A stretch of DNA of 64,000 bases. Source: Alloprevotella sp. oral taxon 473 str. F0040 (GTDB lineage: Bacteria > Bacteroidota > Bacteroidia > Bacteroidales > Bacteroidaceae). Below, one piece after another: positions 8,520-17,327 of the stretch (position 1 is the first letter of the stretch; every line of letters begins with the position of its first letter). A program made the translations under genes and the position numbers. The notes beneath the pieces are model-generated. The model searched no databases, was not told the DNA's origin, and was given only the letters and a program-made list of their open reading frames with translations. The DNA lies in NCBI RefSeq assembly GCF_000318095.2, contig NZ_KB290717.1, positions 367,930 to 431,929 of the forward strand, given 5' to 3'.

Positions 8520-9119
8520 ATGAATTTACGTTCTGTCCTTCTCATCAGCGCACTTACTGCGATCAGTGCTGTAGCGCAAACAGCAAAATCCGTTTTAGAT
8601 AAAACTGCAACTCAACTTAGTCGAGGCTGTGTGACTGTTCACTTCACCGCTCGAGGTGCTATGGGTAACAGCAACGGAAATATCACAGTGCAAGGTAAGA
8701 AATTTGTACTCACATCTCCACAAGCACGGATATGGTTTGATGGAAAAACTGAATGGTCACTGGCTCAAGGTTCTGGAGAGGTAAATGTTACCAATCCTTC
8801 AGCAGCCGAAATTGCAGGCATCAATCCCATTAATTTTATCTATTTGTACAAGCAAGGATATAATACAGCTCTAACGGATAAAGGAACTACCTATGAGATC
8901 CATCTTACGAGTAATAAAAACCGAGCCGCCATCAAGGAAGCATATATTATCATTAATAAGGGAACATATACCCCACACAGTGTACGTCTCCGCACAAATA
9001 GCTCAAACTGGAGTACAATAAGTATCACATCGTTGCAAAACATTACCCCAAAAAACGACAGTTTCTTTCGCTTCAACGTTAAGGACTTCCCCAAAGTAGA
9101 AGTCATTGACTTACGATAA
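8520..9119 (+). CDS. LolA-like outer-membrane lipoprotein carrier protein
   Basis: A 199-residue periplasmic protein with a signal peptide ending near AISAVAQT. It has the LolA/LolB beta-sheet pattern: SAVLDKTATQL-type opening, then GNITVQGKKFVLTSPQARIW, and WFDGKTEWSL as the most typical motif. LolA proteins carry lipoproteins from the inner to the outer membrane. Bacteroidota members of this family are divergent, so chaperone function is likely but not certain for this copy. It follows ftsK by 35 bases and is probably cotranscribed with it. Confidence 0.8.
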   Translation: MNLRSVLLISALTAISAVAQTAKSVLDKTATQLSRGCVTVHFTARGAMGNSNGNITVQGKKFVLTSPQARIWFDGKTEWSLAQGSGEVNVTNPSAAEIAGINPINFIYLYKQGYNTALTDKGTTYEIHLTSNKNRAAIKEAYIIINKGTYTPHSVRLRTNSSNWSTISITSLQNITPKNDSFFRFNVKDFPKVEVIDLR

Positions 9120-9222
9120 GGATATATTTATCTTGAAATAATTGTAATAACAATAGCATACAAAATCATCTTCTAAATAACCCTTTATAGATTATTTCTA
9201 TTTTCTCAAAAACTTAATTTCA

Positions 9223-10161
9223 ATGGAACAATTACAAACTCTCATCCTCGGCAGTGGACCTGCTGGTTATACTGCTGCTATCTATGCTGGACGCTCAGGA
9301 CTTAGCCCTGTAATTTATGAAGGACTACAACCTGGTGGACAATTAACTCAGACTACAGAAGTAGACAACTTTCCTGGTTACCCAGAAGGTGTTGATGGTA
9401 ATCAACTAATGGCTGATTTACGTAATCAGGCTCTGCGGTTTGGCACAGAGATTCGTAATAAATATTGTGTAAAAGCTGATTTATCGAAACGTCCCTTTAC
9501 TTTGACTTTTGATGATGAAAGCCAAGTGCAAACACAAACTTTAATTATAGCCACAGGAGCAAGTGCCAAATACCTCGGACTCCCCGACGAAGAAAAGTAT
9601 AGAGGTTTGGGAGTATCAGCTTGTGCGACTTGCGATGGATTCTTCTATCGTAAGAAAGTGGTAGCAGTTGTAGGTGGTGGTGATACAGCTTGTGAGGAAG
9701 CGACTTACCTTGCAGGTTTAGCATCTAAAGTTTATCTTATTGTGCGCAAGCCTTTCTTACGAGCTTCTAAAGCCATGCAAGATCGCGTCTTTGCTAATGA
9801 AAAAATCGAAGTCCTCTTTGAAACCAACACCATTGGACTTTACGGTGAAGATGGTGTTGAAGGAGCGCACCTTGTATACCGAAAAGGTGAAGCTGATGAA
9901 CGCACGTATGACCTTCCTATCGATGGATTTTTCTTGGCTATTGGACACAATCCCAATACCGAGCTTTTCAAGGGACAATTAGAAATGGATGAGGTAGGTT
10001 ATCTTAAAACAGAAGGACAAACACCTCGCACAAACGTGGAAGGAGTATTCGCAGCAGGAGATGTTGCTGACCCTCTCTATCGTCAAGCTATCACGGCTGC
10101 GGCTATGGGATGTAAAGCAGCCATAGAAGTTAAACAATTCTTAGATGAGAACTCTCTATAA
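9223..10161 (+). CDS. trxB: Thioredoxin-disulfide reductase
   Basis: A 312-residue FAD- and NADPH-dependent enzyme that reduces thioredoxin. The FAD-binding GSGPAGYTAAIYAGRSGL is at residues 10-27. The redox pair CATC is at residues 134-137, in VSACATCDGFFYR. The NADPH fold has VAVVGGGDTACEEATYLA, and the C-terminal FAD motif reads GVFAAGDVADPLYRQAITAA. Length and motif order match low-molecular-weight bacterial TrxB. It lies 103 bases after the LolA-like gene and ends at a strong terminator. Confidence 0.97.
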   Translation: MEQLQTLILGSGPAGYTAAIYAGRSGLSPVIYEGLQPGGQLTQTTEVDNFPGYPEGVDGNQLMADLRNQALRFGTEIRNKYCVKADLSKRPFTLTFDDESQVQTQTLIIATGASAKYLGLPDEEKYRGLGVSACATCDGFFYRKKVVAVVGGGDTACEEATYLAGLASKVYLIVRKPFLRASKAMQDRVFANEKIEVLFETNTIGLYGEDGVEGAHLVYRKGEADERTYDLPIDGFFLAIGHNPNTELFKGQLEMDEVGYLKTEGQTPRTNVEGVFAAGDVADPLYRQAITAAAMGCKAAIEVKQFLDENSL

Positions 10162-10187
10162 TCTATCATTACCCATATATTGAAAGC

Positions 10188-10236
10188 ACCCTTGTACAAC
10201 ATCTCATGTCGGATGTTTGTACAAGGGTATTTTCTT
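10188..10236 (+). terminator. Rho-independent terminator after trxB
   Basis: ACCCTTGTACAACATC (from 10188) pairs almost perfectly with GATGTTTGTACAAGGGT (ending 10228), followed by ATTTTCTTTT. It ends the trxB transcript. Confidence 0.85.
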
Positions 10237-10549
10237 TTATGATACTATAGCGTGTTATTCAAAGCATCACATACTTTTTAGCATTAGACGGTAAGTGATT
10301 TCTTGGTAAACATATTCAAACGAGAATTTTCATGGACTCTAGAATAGAAATCTAGTACAAGCTTATCCTAAAAGCATATTCGATACTTTTCAATTCTCAT
10401 TCTTCCACATGCACTATCAATTAGTTCAAAAATCCACTTATAAACTCATATCAAATCATGGATTAGTACAAAAGTTTCTTCTACAGCTATGCATAGTTCC
10501 AAAAATAGTTTGTAAATTTGCCATATAAACAAACCCCTCTTTCGCAAAT
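10237..10549. other. Gene-free interval between trxB and serS
   Basis: About 310 bases with no convincing reading frame. It contains the serS -7 box (TAAATTTG, 10513-10520), about 30 bases before the serS start. I see no repeat, RNA gene or T-box-like structure; T-boxes are not expected in this phylum. Confidence 0.5.
10513..10520 (+). promoter_or_regulatory. Likely serS promoter (-7 box)
   Basis: TAAATTTG matches the Bacteroidota -7 element TAnnTTTG and lies 30 bases before the serS ATG. No TTG is seen at the expected -33 position, so strength is uncertain. Confidence 0.5.
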
Positions 10550-11827
10550 ATGCTGACGATTAAACAAATCACTGACGATAAAGAAGCCGTTATCCGTGGC
10601 TTAGAAAAGAAGAATTTCTCTAATGCTCGCGAAGCCATTGAAGCAGTTTTAGCAACTGACATCAAACGCAAGTCTGCGCAAAGCGAACTTGATGCTGCTC
10701 TAGCAGAACAAAAGACCCTTGCTAAGAGTATCGGTGCCTTAATGAAAGCTGGCAACATAGAAGAAGCTGAAACAGCTAAAACTCGTGTTGCCGAACTAAA
10801 GAAAAAAAGCGCAGAACTTGAAGAAGTCAAGAAAGAGGCTGAAGAAGAACGTACCAACCTACTATACACTATTCCCAACCTTCCTTATGGAATTGTTCCT
10901 GATGGAAAAACCGCCGAAGACAACGAAGTTGTAAAAACAGGGGGGAATAGCACAGAGCTTCCTGAGAACCCACTTCCTCACTGGGAGCTGGCAAAGAAGT
11001 ACGACCTAATAGACTTTGACCTAGGTGTCAAGATTACTGGGGCAGGTTTTCCTGTTTACAAAGGACTAGGTGCTCGTCTTCAACGCGCGCTCATCAACTT
11101 CTTTTTAGATGAGGCACGTGAAGCAGGCTATGCTGAGATTATGCCACCCACTGTAGTCAATGCCGCCTCCGGCTATGGTACAGGACAATTGCCAGATAAG
11201 GAAGGACAGATGTATCATTGCACACTTGACGACTTATATCTGATTCCAACAGCAGAGGTACCCGTCACTAATATCTATCGTGACGTTATAATAGAGGAGC
11301 GTGATCTCCCTATCAAGAATTGTGCGTATACTCAGTGCTTTCGTCGAGAGGCAGGAAGTTATGGAAAAGACGTTCGTGGTCTAAACCGCCTACATGAGTT
11401 CTCTAAGATAGAAATTGTTCGGATTGATCGTCCTGAACATTCTCAACAGAGCCATGAAGAGATGCTAGCACACGTAGAGAATCTTTTACAAAAACTAGAA
11501 CTCCCCTATCGCATTCTTCGTCTATGTGGTGGTGATATGAGTTTTACAGCAGCACTCTGCTACGACTTTGAAGTCTACTCAGAAGCGCAAGGTAGATGGC
11601 TCGAAGTTTCTTCTGTATCAAACTTTGATAGCTACCAAGCTAATCGTTTAAAGTGTCGTTATCGTCGCACAGAAGACAAGAAAATTGAATTGTGTCATAC
11701 ACTCAATGGTTCTGCACTTGCTTTACCTCGTATAGTAGCTGCATTACTCGAGAATTTTCAGACGAAAGAAGGTATCCGCATCCCAAAGGCTTTGCAACCT
11801 TACATGGGCTGCGATATGATTCGATAA
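10550..11827 (+). CDS. serS: Serine--tRNA ligase
   Basis: A 425-residue class II aminoacyl-tRNA synthetase that charges tRNA-Ser and tRNA-Sec-type acceptors with serine. The N-terminal antiparallel coiled-coil arm (about residues 25-105, Lys/Glu/Ala rich) grips the long variable arm of tRNA-Ser. Motif 2 is in QCFRREAGSYGKDVRGLNR, and motif 3 in HTLNGSALALPRIVAALLEN. SSVSNFDSYQANRLKCRYR is the serine-specific segment. Length is normal. It is followed after 64 bases by gdhA. Confidence 0.97.
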   Translation: MLTIKQITDDKEAVIRGLEKKNFSNAREAIEAVLATDIKRKSAQSELDAALAEQKTLAKSIGALMKAGNIEEAETAKTRVAELKKKSAELEEVKKEAEEERTNLLYTIPNLPYGIVPDGKTAEDNEVVKTGGNSTELPENPLPHWELAKKYDLIDFDLGVKITGAGFPVYKGLGARLQRALINFFLDEAREAGYAEIMPPTVVNAASGYGTGQLPDKEGQMYHCTLDDLYLIPTAEVPVTNIYRDVIIEERDLPIKNCAYTQCFRREAGSYGKDVRGLNRLHEFSKIEIVRIDRPEHSQQSHEEMLAHVENLLQKLELPYRILRLCGGDMSFTAALCYDFEVYSEAQGRWLEVSSVSNFDSYQANRLKCRYRRTEDKKIELCHTLNGSALALPRIVAALLENFQTKEGIRIPKALQPYMGCDMIR

Positions 11828-11891
11828 CCCAATAAGCCCGAGGAGTGGCGACACACGCCATGTATCGGCAAGACTCTAAATACTTAAAGCC

Positions 11892-13229
11892 ATGAACATT
11901 GACCTATTTATGCAACAGCTCGAAGCACGCCACCCTGGAGAGCAAGAATACCTGCAAGCTGTTCGCGAAGTACTACTTAGTATTGGTGATATCTACGATC
12001 AGCACCCTGAATGGGAACGCGCTTCTCTGCTAGAACGCTTGGTAGAGCCCGAACGTATCATCACTTTTCGTGTGCCGTGGGTGGACGATCGTGGAAAGGT
12101 GCAAGTCAACATTGGATATCGTGTACAATTCAACTCTGCCATTGGACCTTATAAAGGTGGATTACGATTCCATGCATCGGTCAATCTCAGCATCCTAAAA
12201 TTTCTTGGATTCGAGCAAACCTTCAAAAATGCGCTCACCACTCTTCCCATGGGAGGAGGTAAAGGAGGATCAGACTTTTCACCACGAGGCAAGAGCGATG
12301 CTGAAATCATGCGCTTCTGCCAGTCATTTATGAACGAGCTTTATCGTTATATTGGCCCAGAAGTCGATGTTCCTGCTGGAGACATAGGAGTTGGAGGTCG
12401 TGAGATCGGTTATCTATTTGGACAATATAAAAAGCTTACGCGTGATTTTTCTGGAGTTCTCACTGGTAAGAGCTTAGAATTTGGTGGTAGCCTTATTCGT
12501 CCGGAAGCAACAGGTTTTGGTGGTCTATATTTTGTAAATGAAATGCTCCAGCGCGCTGGCCATGAACTTAAAGGTAAAACCGTGGCAATCTCAGGTTTCG
12601 GTAATGTAGCTTGGGGTGCCGCTACAAAAGCAACACAACTAGGCGCAAAAGTTGTAACTATCAGCGGACCTGACGGATATATTTATGATCCTGAAGGAAT
12701 TAGTGGAGAAAAAATCGACTATATGCTCGAACTTCGTTCATCAGGAAACGATATCGTAGAACCCTATGCAGAAGAGTTCCCTACGGCTAAGTTTATTCCT
12801 GGTAAGCGTCCATGGGAAGTCAAAGTAGACATCGCTCTACCTTGTGCGACTCAAAACGAGCTTAACGGTGAAGATGCACAACACCTTGTAGACAATGGCG
12901 TGCTCTGTGTAGGTGAAATCTCTAATATGGGATGCACTCCAGAAGCTATCGACCTCTTCATTGAGAAGAAGATGCTGTTTGCTCCTGGTAAAGCTGTTAA
13001 TGCCGGTGGTGTAGCAACATCTGGTCTGGAAATGAGCCAAAACGCTATGCACCTCTCCTGGAGTGAAGCAGATGTTGATGCTCGTTTGCACCAAATTATG
13101 CACGGTATTCACCAACAATGCGTCAAGTATGGCACCGATGAAAATGGTTATGTCAACTACGTCAAAGGTGCTAATGTTGCAGGCTTTATGAAAGTTGCAA
13201 AAGCAATGATGGCACAAGGTGTCGTATAA
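11892..13229 (+). CDS. gdhA: NADP-specific glutamate dehydrogenase
   Basis: A 445-residue hexameric-type enzyme interconverting 2-oxoglutarate plus ammonia and glutamate, the main ammonia-assimilation route in many Bacteroidales. Substrate-binding segments IGPYKGGLRFHASVNLSILK and TTLPMGGGKGGSDFSPRGKS (catalytic lysine region) are followed by the Rossmann motif VAISGFGNVAWGAATKATQL. NAGGVATSGLEMSQNAM near the end is characteristic of the small hexameric class. The length of about 445 supports the biosynthetic NADP(H)-type form; cofactor choice is inferred from family membership. A terminator follows at 13350. Confidence 0.95.
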   Translation: MNIDLFMQQLEARHPGEQEYLQAVREVLLSIGDIYDQHPEWERASLLERLVEPERIITFRVPWVDDRGKVQVNIGYRVQFNSAIGPYKGGLRFHASVNLSILKFLGFEQTFKNALTTLPMGGGKGGSDFSPRGKSDAEIMRFCQSFMNELYRYIGPEVDVPAGDIGVGGREIGYLFGQYKKLTRDFSGVLTGKSLEFGGSLIRPEATGFGGLYFVNEMLQRAGHELKGKTVAISGFGNVAWGAATKATQLGAKVVTISGPDGYIYDPEGISGEKIDYMLELRSSGNDIVEPYAEEFPTAKFIPGKRPWEVKVDIALPCATQNELNGEDAQHLVDNGVLCVGEISNMGCTPEAIDLFIEKKMLFAPGKAVNAGGVATSGLEMSQNAMHLSWSEADVDARLHQIMHGIHQQCVKYGTDENGYVNYVKGANVAGFMKVAKAMMAQGVV

Positions 13230-13349
13230 TTTGAGAATTGCCATTACTGTTTCTCTGTCATTATACCAATAACACATAGTCCATTAGCTGCTTACAAACA
13301 TTATTGGTTGATAGTTCAACAGTCACAGCAATTAATTCTACAATATTCT

Positions 13350-13390
13350 TTGCGGATGGTAGTGAAATCAACACTATCATCCGCAATTTT
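13350..13390 (+). terminator. Rho-independent terminator after gdhA
   Basis: TTGCGGATGGTAGTG (13350-13364) pairs with CACTATCATCCGCAA (13372-13386) around a seven-base loop and is followed by TTTTG. The intergenic stretch from 13230 to 13534 holds only this and the promoter of the next gene. Confidence 0.8.
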
Positions 13391-13468
13391 GTGGAAATGA
13401 TACAACACTTTCTATACGTTTTGCTGTATTTTCTATCACCACAACGACTATTAATCAAAGAAAAATTG

Positions 13469-13476
13469 TAATTTTG
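13469..13476 (+). promoter_or_regulatory. Likely promoter of the FNT gene (-7 box)
   Basis: TAATTTTG matches TAnnTTTG and lies about 60 bases before the start codon. A -33 TTG is not evident. Confidence 0.45.
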
Positions 13477-13534
13477 CAGACTTTAGAACATAGGCAGCAC
13501 ATAATCTTTCATATACAACATACTATTACAAGTG

Positions 13535-14143
13535 ATGCCCAAAACATTTGATCTTATTCGCCTTGCCATTGCTGCCGGTGTTGCTATCGGCCTAGCAGGC
13601 TATGTCTATCTCACTCTCCACGATTTAGCTGGTGCAGTTCTTTTTTCCTTTGGCCTTCTCACTATTGTGAGCTATCGGCTGAAGCTATTTACAAGCGTAG
13701 CTGGCTTTATCCATCGCAATGAGTTTCCTCAACTAGCCCTAATTCTTTTTTGTAACATCATAGGATGTGGACTTGTTGCCCTACTCTCTCGAGCCGCAGC
13801 TCACCCTCTATCCCCTACAGCAGAGATTGTAATCGGAGAGCGACTTGCTAATGGCGCTTTGAATAGTGGACTGCTAGCGATAGGGTGTGGTATCATCATG
13901 ACGGTATCTGTTACATTCGCATATCGTGGCAAATTTCTACCACTACTCTTTGGTGTGCCTATCTTCATTAAATGCGGATTCCCTCACTGCATGGCAGATG
14001 CTTTCTATCTAACTAGCTGTTCTTTGGATTTCTGGGGAAAGCATTGGCAAGAAATTAGTCTCTACTATCCTGCTATTGTTCTAGGTAACTTTGTTGGTTG
14101 CAACCTACCTCGCCTATTTCCTAAGCAAGACGATTTATATTGA
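13535..14143 (+). CDS. Formate/nitrite transporter family (FNT) membrane protein
   Basis: A protein of 202 residues with about six hydrophobic segments. Two stretches recall the FNT channel fold: LAGAVLFSFGLLTIVSYRLK-LFT near residue 35-60, and FGVPIFIKCGFPHCMADAFY, which aligns with the FNT motif around the central histidine (GFxHxxAN). It is shorter and more divergent than FocA or NirC (about 270-285 residues), so the transported anion (formate, nitrite, hydrosulfide or another) cannot be assigned. The ATG at 13535 is preceded directly by an in-frame GTG; I prefer the ATG. It is convergent with the YitT gene, with a shared terminator between. Confidence 0.75.
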   Translation: MPKTFDLIRLAIAAGVAIGLAGYVYLTLHDLAGAVLFSFGLLTIVSYRLKLFTSVAGFIHRNEFPQLALILFCNIIGCGLVALLSRAAAHPLSPTAEIVIGERLANGALNSGLLAIGCGIIMTVSVTFAYRGKFLPLLFGVPIFIKCGFPHCMADAFYLTSCSLDFWGKHWQEISLYYPAIVLGNFVGCNLPRLFPKQDDLY

Positions 14144-14212
14144 TACAAACAGCAAATATTAGTGACAAAGGGGTAACTTCAGACTACTCAGAACTTACTA
14201 CCGACACTCAGC

Positions 14213-14262
14213 AAAAAAAAGATTCCTCCACTTGTGAAGCAGCAAATGGAGGAATCTTTTTT
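14213..14262. terminator. Bidirectional terminator
   Basis: GATTCCTCCA (14221-14230) pairs with TGGAGGAATC (14247-14256). The stem has eight A on the left and six T on the right, so it can end both the FNT gene and the convergent YitT gene. Confidence 0.85.
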
Positions 14263-14308
14263 ATATTATTACGCTTAATAGCTCCGAGCTATTTTTAATT
14301 GAGAATCA

Positions 14309-15313
14309 CTATTCAAGGCGCATCGTGCCAGCATCTGGAAGTTCCTTCCAACGGAAGCCGTATGTATCATAAGCATCTGTAACGATGACAAAACAATTAG
14401 GCGCCCGAAGCTTTATTCCTTCGGTGATAGCTGGGAGTTCTTTTTGACGAACCACCAGAAGTAGAATGTCTTTGTTACCTCCACTGTAAAGTCCCTTAGA
14501 AGGTGTCCACGTAGCAGTTCGATCAAGAGTATGTAAAATCCATTCACGCAATTCTTCTCTATCCTGAGTATCGCAAATAATATGCACCAATTTTGTATCT
14601 TGAGTACCACTGACCACAGTAGCAATGGATCGTGTAATCGCGAACATAGTTATAAGGGAATAAAACGACAGCATCCATGATTTAGACTCGACGCTACCAA
14701 TGTTCAAGCCAAAGCCCATACCTATAACCAATAAGCCAGACAATACAATAAGACCATCCACTGTCATTAGCGCATACGAGAAACGAATACGAGTAAACTT
14801 ATGGATAATCATAGCAATAATATCACTACCTCCACTCGAGGCACTTTGCTTAATAACCAGTCCAGTTCCTATGCCGACAAGGACACCACCAATCAGACTA
14901 CTAATGATAAGATCATTAGTTAAATCTAGATGGCCTCCCAATAGCTTTGTCGGATCAAGAGTCTTTAACGCCTCAGGCGGATAACTCCATTTAGTCAATA
15001 TATTTACCAATATAGGTAAACTTACTGCGGCAACCAACGTGCGCAGTCCTAACTTTCCTCCTAAAACCAAAAGTGAGATAAGAAGTAAAGGAATCTGAAT
15101 GCAAAGAGCTATAGTTCCAATTGGCACTGCGGGAAAGATAGCGTGCATCACGATACTGATACCAAAAACGCCTCCAGGAACAATTCCATACGGATTAATG
15201 AAGTAGACCAATCCCACTGCAGTAATTAAACACCCTATTAGAATAAACGGAACAGCTCGTAGTGTCTCAGGTTGGGCTGCTTCTGTCCAAAGCGCACGAA
15301 GAGAAAACGACAT
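14309..15313 (-). CDS. YitT family membrane protein with DUF2179 domain
   Basis: A 334-residue protein with five to six membrane helices, including the family hallmarks VYFINPYGIVPGGVFGISIV and KQSASSGGSDIIAMIIHKF. It ends in a cytoplasmic DUF2179 domain with SKGLYSGGNKDILLLVVRQK. Function is unproven for the family. The domain architecture suggests a transporter or membrane sensor with a PII-like regulatory tail. I start at 15313 (MSFSLRALW) instead of the upstream ATG at 15373, because the extra 20 residues are atypical and the promoter on this strand puts both starts within its transcript. Bacteroidales genomes often carry several copies. Confidence 0.88.
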   Translation of the reverse strand: MSFSLRALWTEAAQPETLRAVPFILIGCLITAVGLVYFINPYGIVPGGVFGISIVMHAIFPAVPIGTIALCIQIPLLLISLLVLGGKLGLRTLVAAVSLPILVNILTKWSYPPEALKTLDPTKLLGGHLDLTNDLIISSLIGGVLVGIGTGLVIKQSASSGGSDIIAMIIHKFTRIRFSYALMTVDGLIVLSGLLVIGMGFGLNIGSVESKSWMLSFYSLITMFAITRSIATVVSGTQDTKLVHIICDTQDREELREWILHTLDRTATWTPSKGLYSGGNKDILLLVVRQKELPAITEGIKLRAPNCFVIVTDAYDTYGFRWKELPDAGTMRLE

Positions 15314-15401
15314 AATTCTTGAGATTTGAAAAGATGGAATATGAAAGCCAAAGCATACGGAGGAACTTTGCAATAATGATAAGTCTCCCTTTAATTGCGC
15401 G

Positions 15402-15431
15402 CAAATGTACTAGATTTGTAGCAAATCACAA
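15402..15431 (-). promoter_or_regulatory. Promoter of the YitT gene
   Basis: Read on the minus strand: TTG (15431-15429), 19 bases, TACATTTG (15409-15402). This is a full match to the Bacteroidota consensus. Transcription should start near 15395, giving a leader of about 80 bases. Confidence 0.65.
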
Positions 15432-15449
15432 AATTTACAGCCGAGATAT

Positions 15450-15479
15450 TTGATTAAAACATAATAACATATACCTTTG
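15450..15479 (+). promoter_or_regulatory. Promoter of the secreted nuclease gene
   Basis: TTG at 15450-15452, a 19-base spacer and TACCTTTG at 15472-15479, with the ATG at 15506. It is back to back with the YitT promoter. Confidence 0.7.
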
Positions 15480-15505
15480 CAATTCACAAAGCCTACAGTA
15501 TTAGC

Positions 15506-16306
15506 ATGAAACATTTATCTCTTTTCGCCATCCTCGTCTTTAGTCTTATAGCTTCTTCTACATCTTTACCTGCAACTCAAACAAAACCAACATTGCATAC
15601 TAATAATGGAAATAGTCCAATAGAACAACCTGCTAAATTACTCAACCGACCAGAACAAATAGTCATTCACACAGGCTACCGTCTATCCTATAATAATGAA
15701 ACACTTTGCCCCAACTGGGTAGCATGGGAACTTACAGCTCATGAAACTGCAGGAACAGCGCGACGCTCTAACGATTTTAGAGCAGATCCCTCAATTCCCC
15801 GTTTTTATCAAGTAACTTCTGAAGATTATAATCACAGTGGTTACGACAGGGGCCACATGTGTCCATCAGCAGATATGAAATGGAATTCAATTGCACAATC
15901 AGAGTCGTTCTTTATGAGCAACATTTGTCCGCAGCTACACAGTCTAAACTCTGGTGCTTGGGAGAAACTCGAGAGGGCTTGTCGTCGGTGGGCTAAGCGC
16001 GAAGATAAAGTATACATCGTATGTGGCCCTATTTATAATGCAAGTAGAAAAGCACTTTATGTAGGCAAGTATAAGAAAATTCGTGTCCCTAACGCCTTTT
16101 TCAAAGTGGTTTTATCCCTTAAACCTGGGAAAGAAAAAGCGATTGGCTTCTATTATACCAATCGTAGAAACAAACAAAATATGGCGGATGCAGCAAAAAG
16201 TGTAGATGAGATAGAACAAATAACTGGCATTGATTTTTTCCCTCAACTAAATAACTCTTTAGAAAATCGCATTGAAGCAAAGTATTCCTTAAGTGAATGG
16301 CATTAA
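15506..16306 (+). CDS. Secreted DNA/RNA non-specific endonuclease
   Basis: A 266-residue exported nuclease of the beta-beta-alpha-metal (NucA/EndoG) family. It has a signal peptide (about residues 1-22). The catalytic motif is DRGHMCPSADM, in which the His is the general base, followed by QSESFFMSNICPQLHSLNSG containing the metal-binding Asn (MSNICPQ) and NxGxW continuation. It would cut nucleic acids outside the cytoplasm, for nutrient salvage or to degrade extracellular DNA. Length is usual for Bacteroidales members. It is convergent with the SUI1 gene. Confidence 0.92.
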   Translation: MKHLSLFAILVFSLIASSTSLPATQTKPTLHTNNGNSPIEQPAKLLNRPEQIVIHTGYRLSYNNETLCPNWVAWELTAHETAGTARRSNDFRADPSIPRFYQVTSEDYNHSGYDRGHMCPSADMKWNSIAQSESFFMSNICPQLHSLNSGAWEKLERACRRWAKREDKVYIVCGPIYNASRKALYVGKYKKIRVPNAFFKVVLSLKPGKEKAIGFYYTNRRNKQNMADAAKSVDEIEQITGIDFFPQLNNSLENRIEAKYSLSEWH

Positions 16307-16340
16307 AATAGATACCATGACTCATCCACTTAACTTGGAA

Positions 16341-16679
16341 CTACTTCGTTTGTGTGTACCCCATTACACGTAGTAAATCAACTATACGAAGTTTAAAGTC
16401 ACCTTGAATTAAGATTTCGCCATCTTTTACACTGCCCCCCACTCCACATTTGTTTTTTAATGATTTCCCAAGGCTTTGAAGGTCTTCTAGTGTACCTATA
16501 AAGCCACTTACAATGGTCACCGTTTTCCCACCGCGACCATTTTTTTCTATACGCACACGTAGTCTTTGGGACTCTAATCCAAGAGTTTCTACCTCTTCCT
16601 TTAAATTGGTTTGATAATCATAGTCAGGCGACGTGCTAAAGACGATTCCTAAATGTTTTTTCCAGTCATTATCTTTCAT
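16341..16679 (-). CDS. SUI1/YciH-family translation initiation factor
   Basis: A 112-residue protein with the eIF1/SUI1 fold in its C-terminal two-thirds: RLRVRIEKNGRGGKTVTIVSGF, then LKNKCGVGGSVKDGEILIQG and DLLRVMGYTQ. The motif GGKTVTxVxGF and the KCGxGGSxKDGEIxxQGD element are diagnostic. In bacteria the YciH role is not settled; discrimination of non-canonical starts or leaderless mRNA has been proposed. It lies 48 bases downstream of the YgjP-type gene and is probably cotranscribed. Confidence 0.92.
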   Translation of the reverse strand: MKDNDWKKHLGIVFSTSPDYDYQTNLKEEVETLGLESQRLRVRIEKNGRGGKTVTIVSGFIGTLEDLQSLGKSLKNKCGVGGSVKDGEILIQGDFKLRIVDLLRVMGYTQTK

Positions 16680-16727
16680 ATCTTTAAGATCTCAATTTAT
16701 TATACTTCCCTTATTCTTACAATATCC

Positions 16728-17267
16728 TTATCTATATCTACCTAATGCTCTGAGTGTTTTTGCAAACTTGTTCATCCTCTTATCTAGCACTTTGCTTGAA
16801 CCAGCTTTTGAACACATGATTCTATCTACTTCTAACCAAAAATTTGAACTATGGTTCATTTCTTTTAAGTGTGCCAGTTCGTGACAAACTACATAATCGA
16901 CTAACTCTCTAGGAGCAAGTAGCAACCATACATTGAAATTTACATTGCCTAACGAAGAACAAGATCCCCATCTACTGTTCACATCTTTGTAGGTGACACG
17001 TTTTAACTCAACTCCAGCGCTACTAGATCGCTCTTGAACAATTGGAGAAATGAGGTACTTACATTGATTTCTTAGTATCTCCACTATTACTTTATTCAAC
17101 CACTCTTGTTTCGTTTCTTGTTCAAAATCAAAGCTACCTGGCAACAATAAGGTTACATCCCCCAAAATACCCTTCACCTGTGCAACCTCCTTCTGCGTTT
17201 GCAATTGAATATGTAGTTGCAACAAATCTGTTGTTATAGAAAACTCTGGAGTTATATAAAATCGCAT
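16728..17267 (-). CDS. YgjP-family (M48-like, DUF45) metal-dependent hydrolase
   Basis: A 179-residue protein with the zinc-binding HELAHLKEMNHSSNFW near residues 135-150 and the preceding NSRWGSCSSLGNVNFNVWLL, both hallmarks of the YgjP/DUF45 family related to SprT and M48 metallopeptidases. It is shorter than the 230-residue E. coli YgjP, mostly at the N-terminus. Proteolytic or nucleotide-pyrophosphatase activity has been suggested for the family; neither can be chosen here. It heads a two-gene operon with the SUI1 gene. Confidence 0.88.
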   Translation of the reverse strand: MRFYITPEFSITTDLLQLHIQLQTQKEVAQVKGILGDVTLLLPGSFDFEQETKQEWLNKVIVEILRNQCKYLISPIVQERSSSAGVELKRVTYKDVNSRWGSCSSLGNVNFNVWLLLAPRELVDYVVCHELAHLKEMNHSSNFWLEVDRIMCSKAGSSKVLDKRMNKFAKTLRALGRYR

Positions 17268-17296
17268 ATTGGATTAGGCTTGTTGTTTTAGGATAT

Positions 17297-17327
17297 CAAA
17301 GATACAACATCTCTCCGACACCACCAA
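17297..17327 (-). promoter_or_regulatory. Promoter of the YgjP-SUI1 operon
   Basis: On the minus strand TTG (17327-17325), 20 bases and TATCTTTG (17304-17297). Transcription would start about 20 bases before the YgjP ATG. Confidence 0.65.
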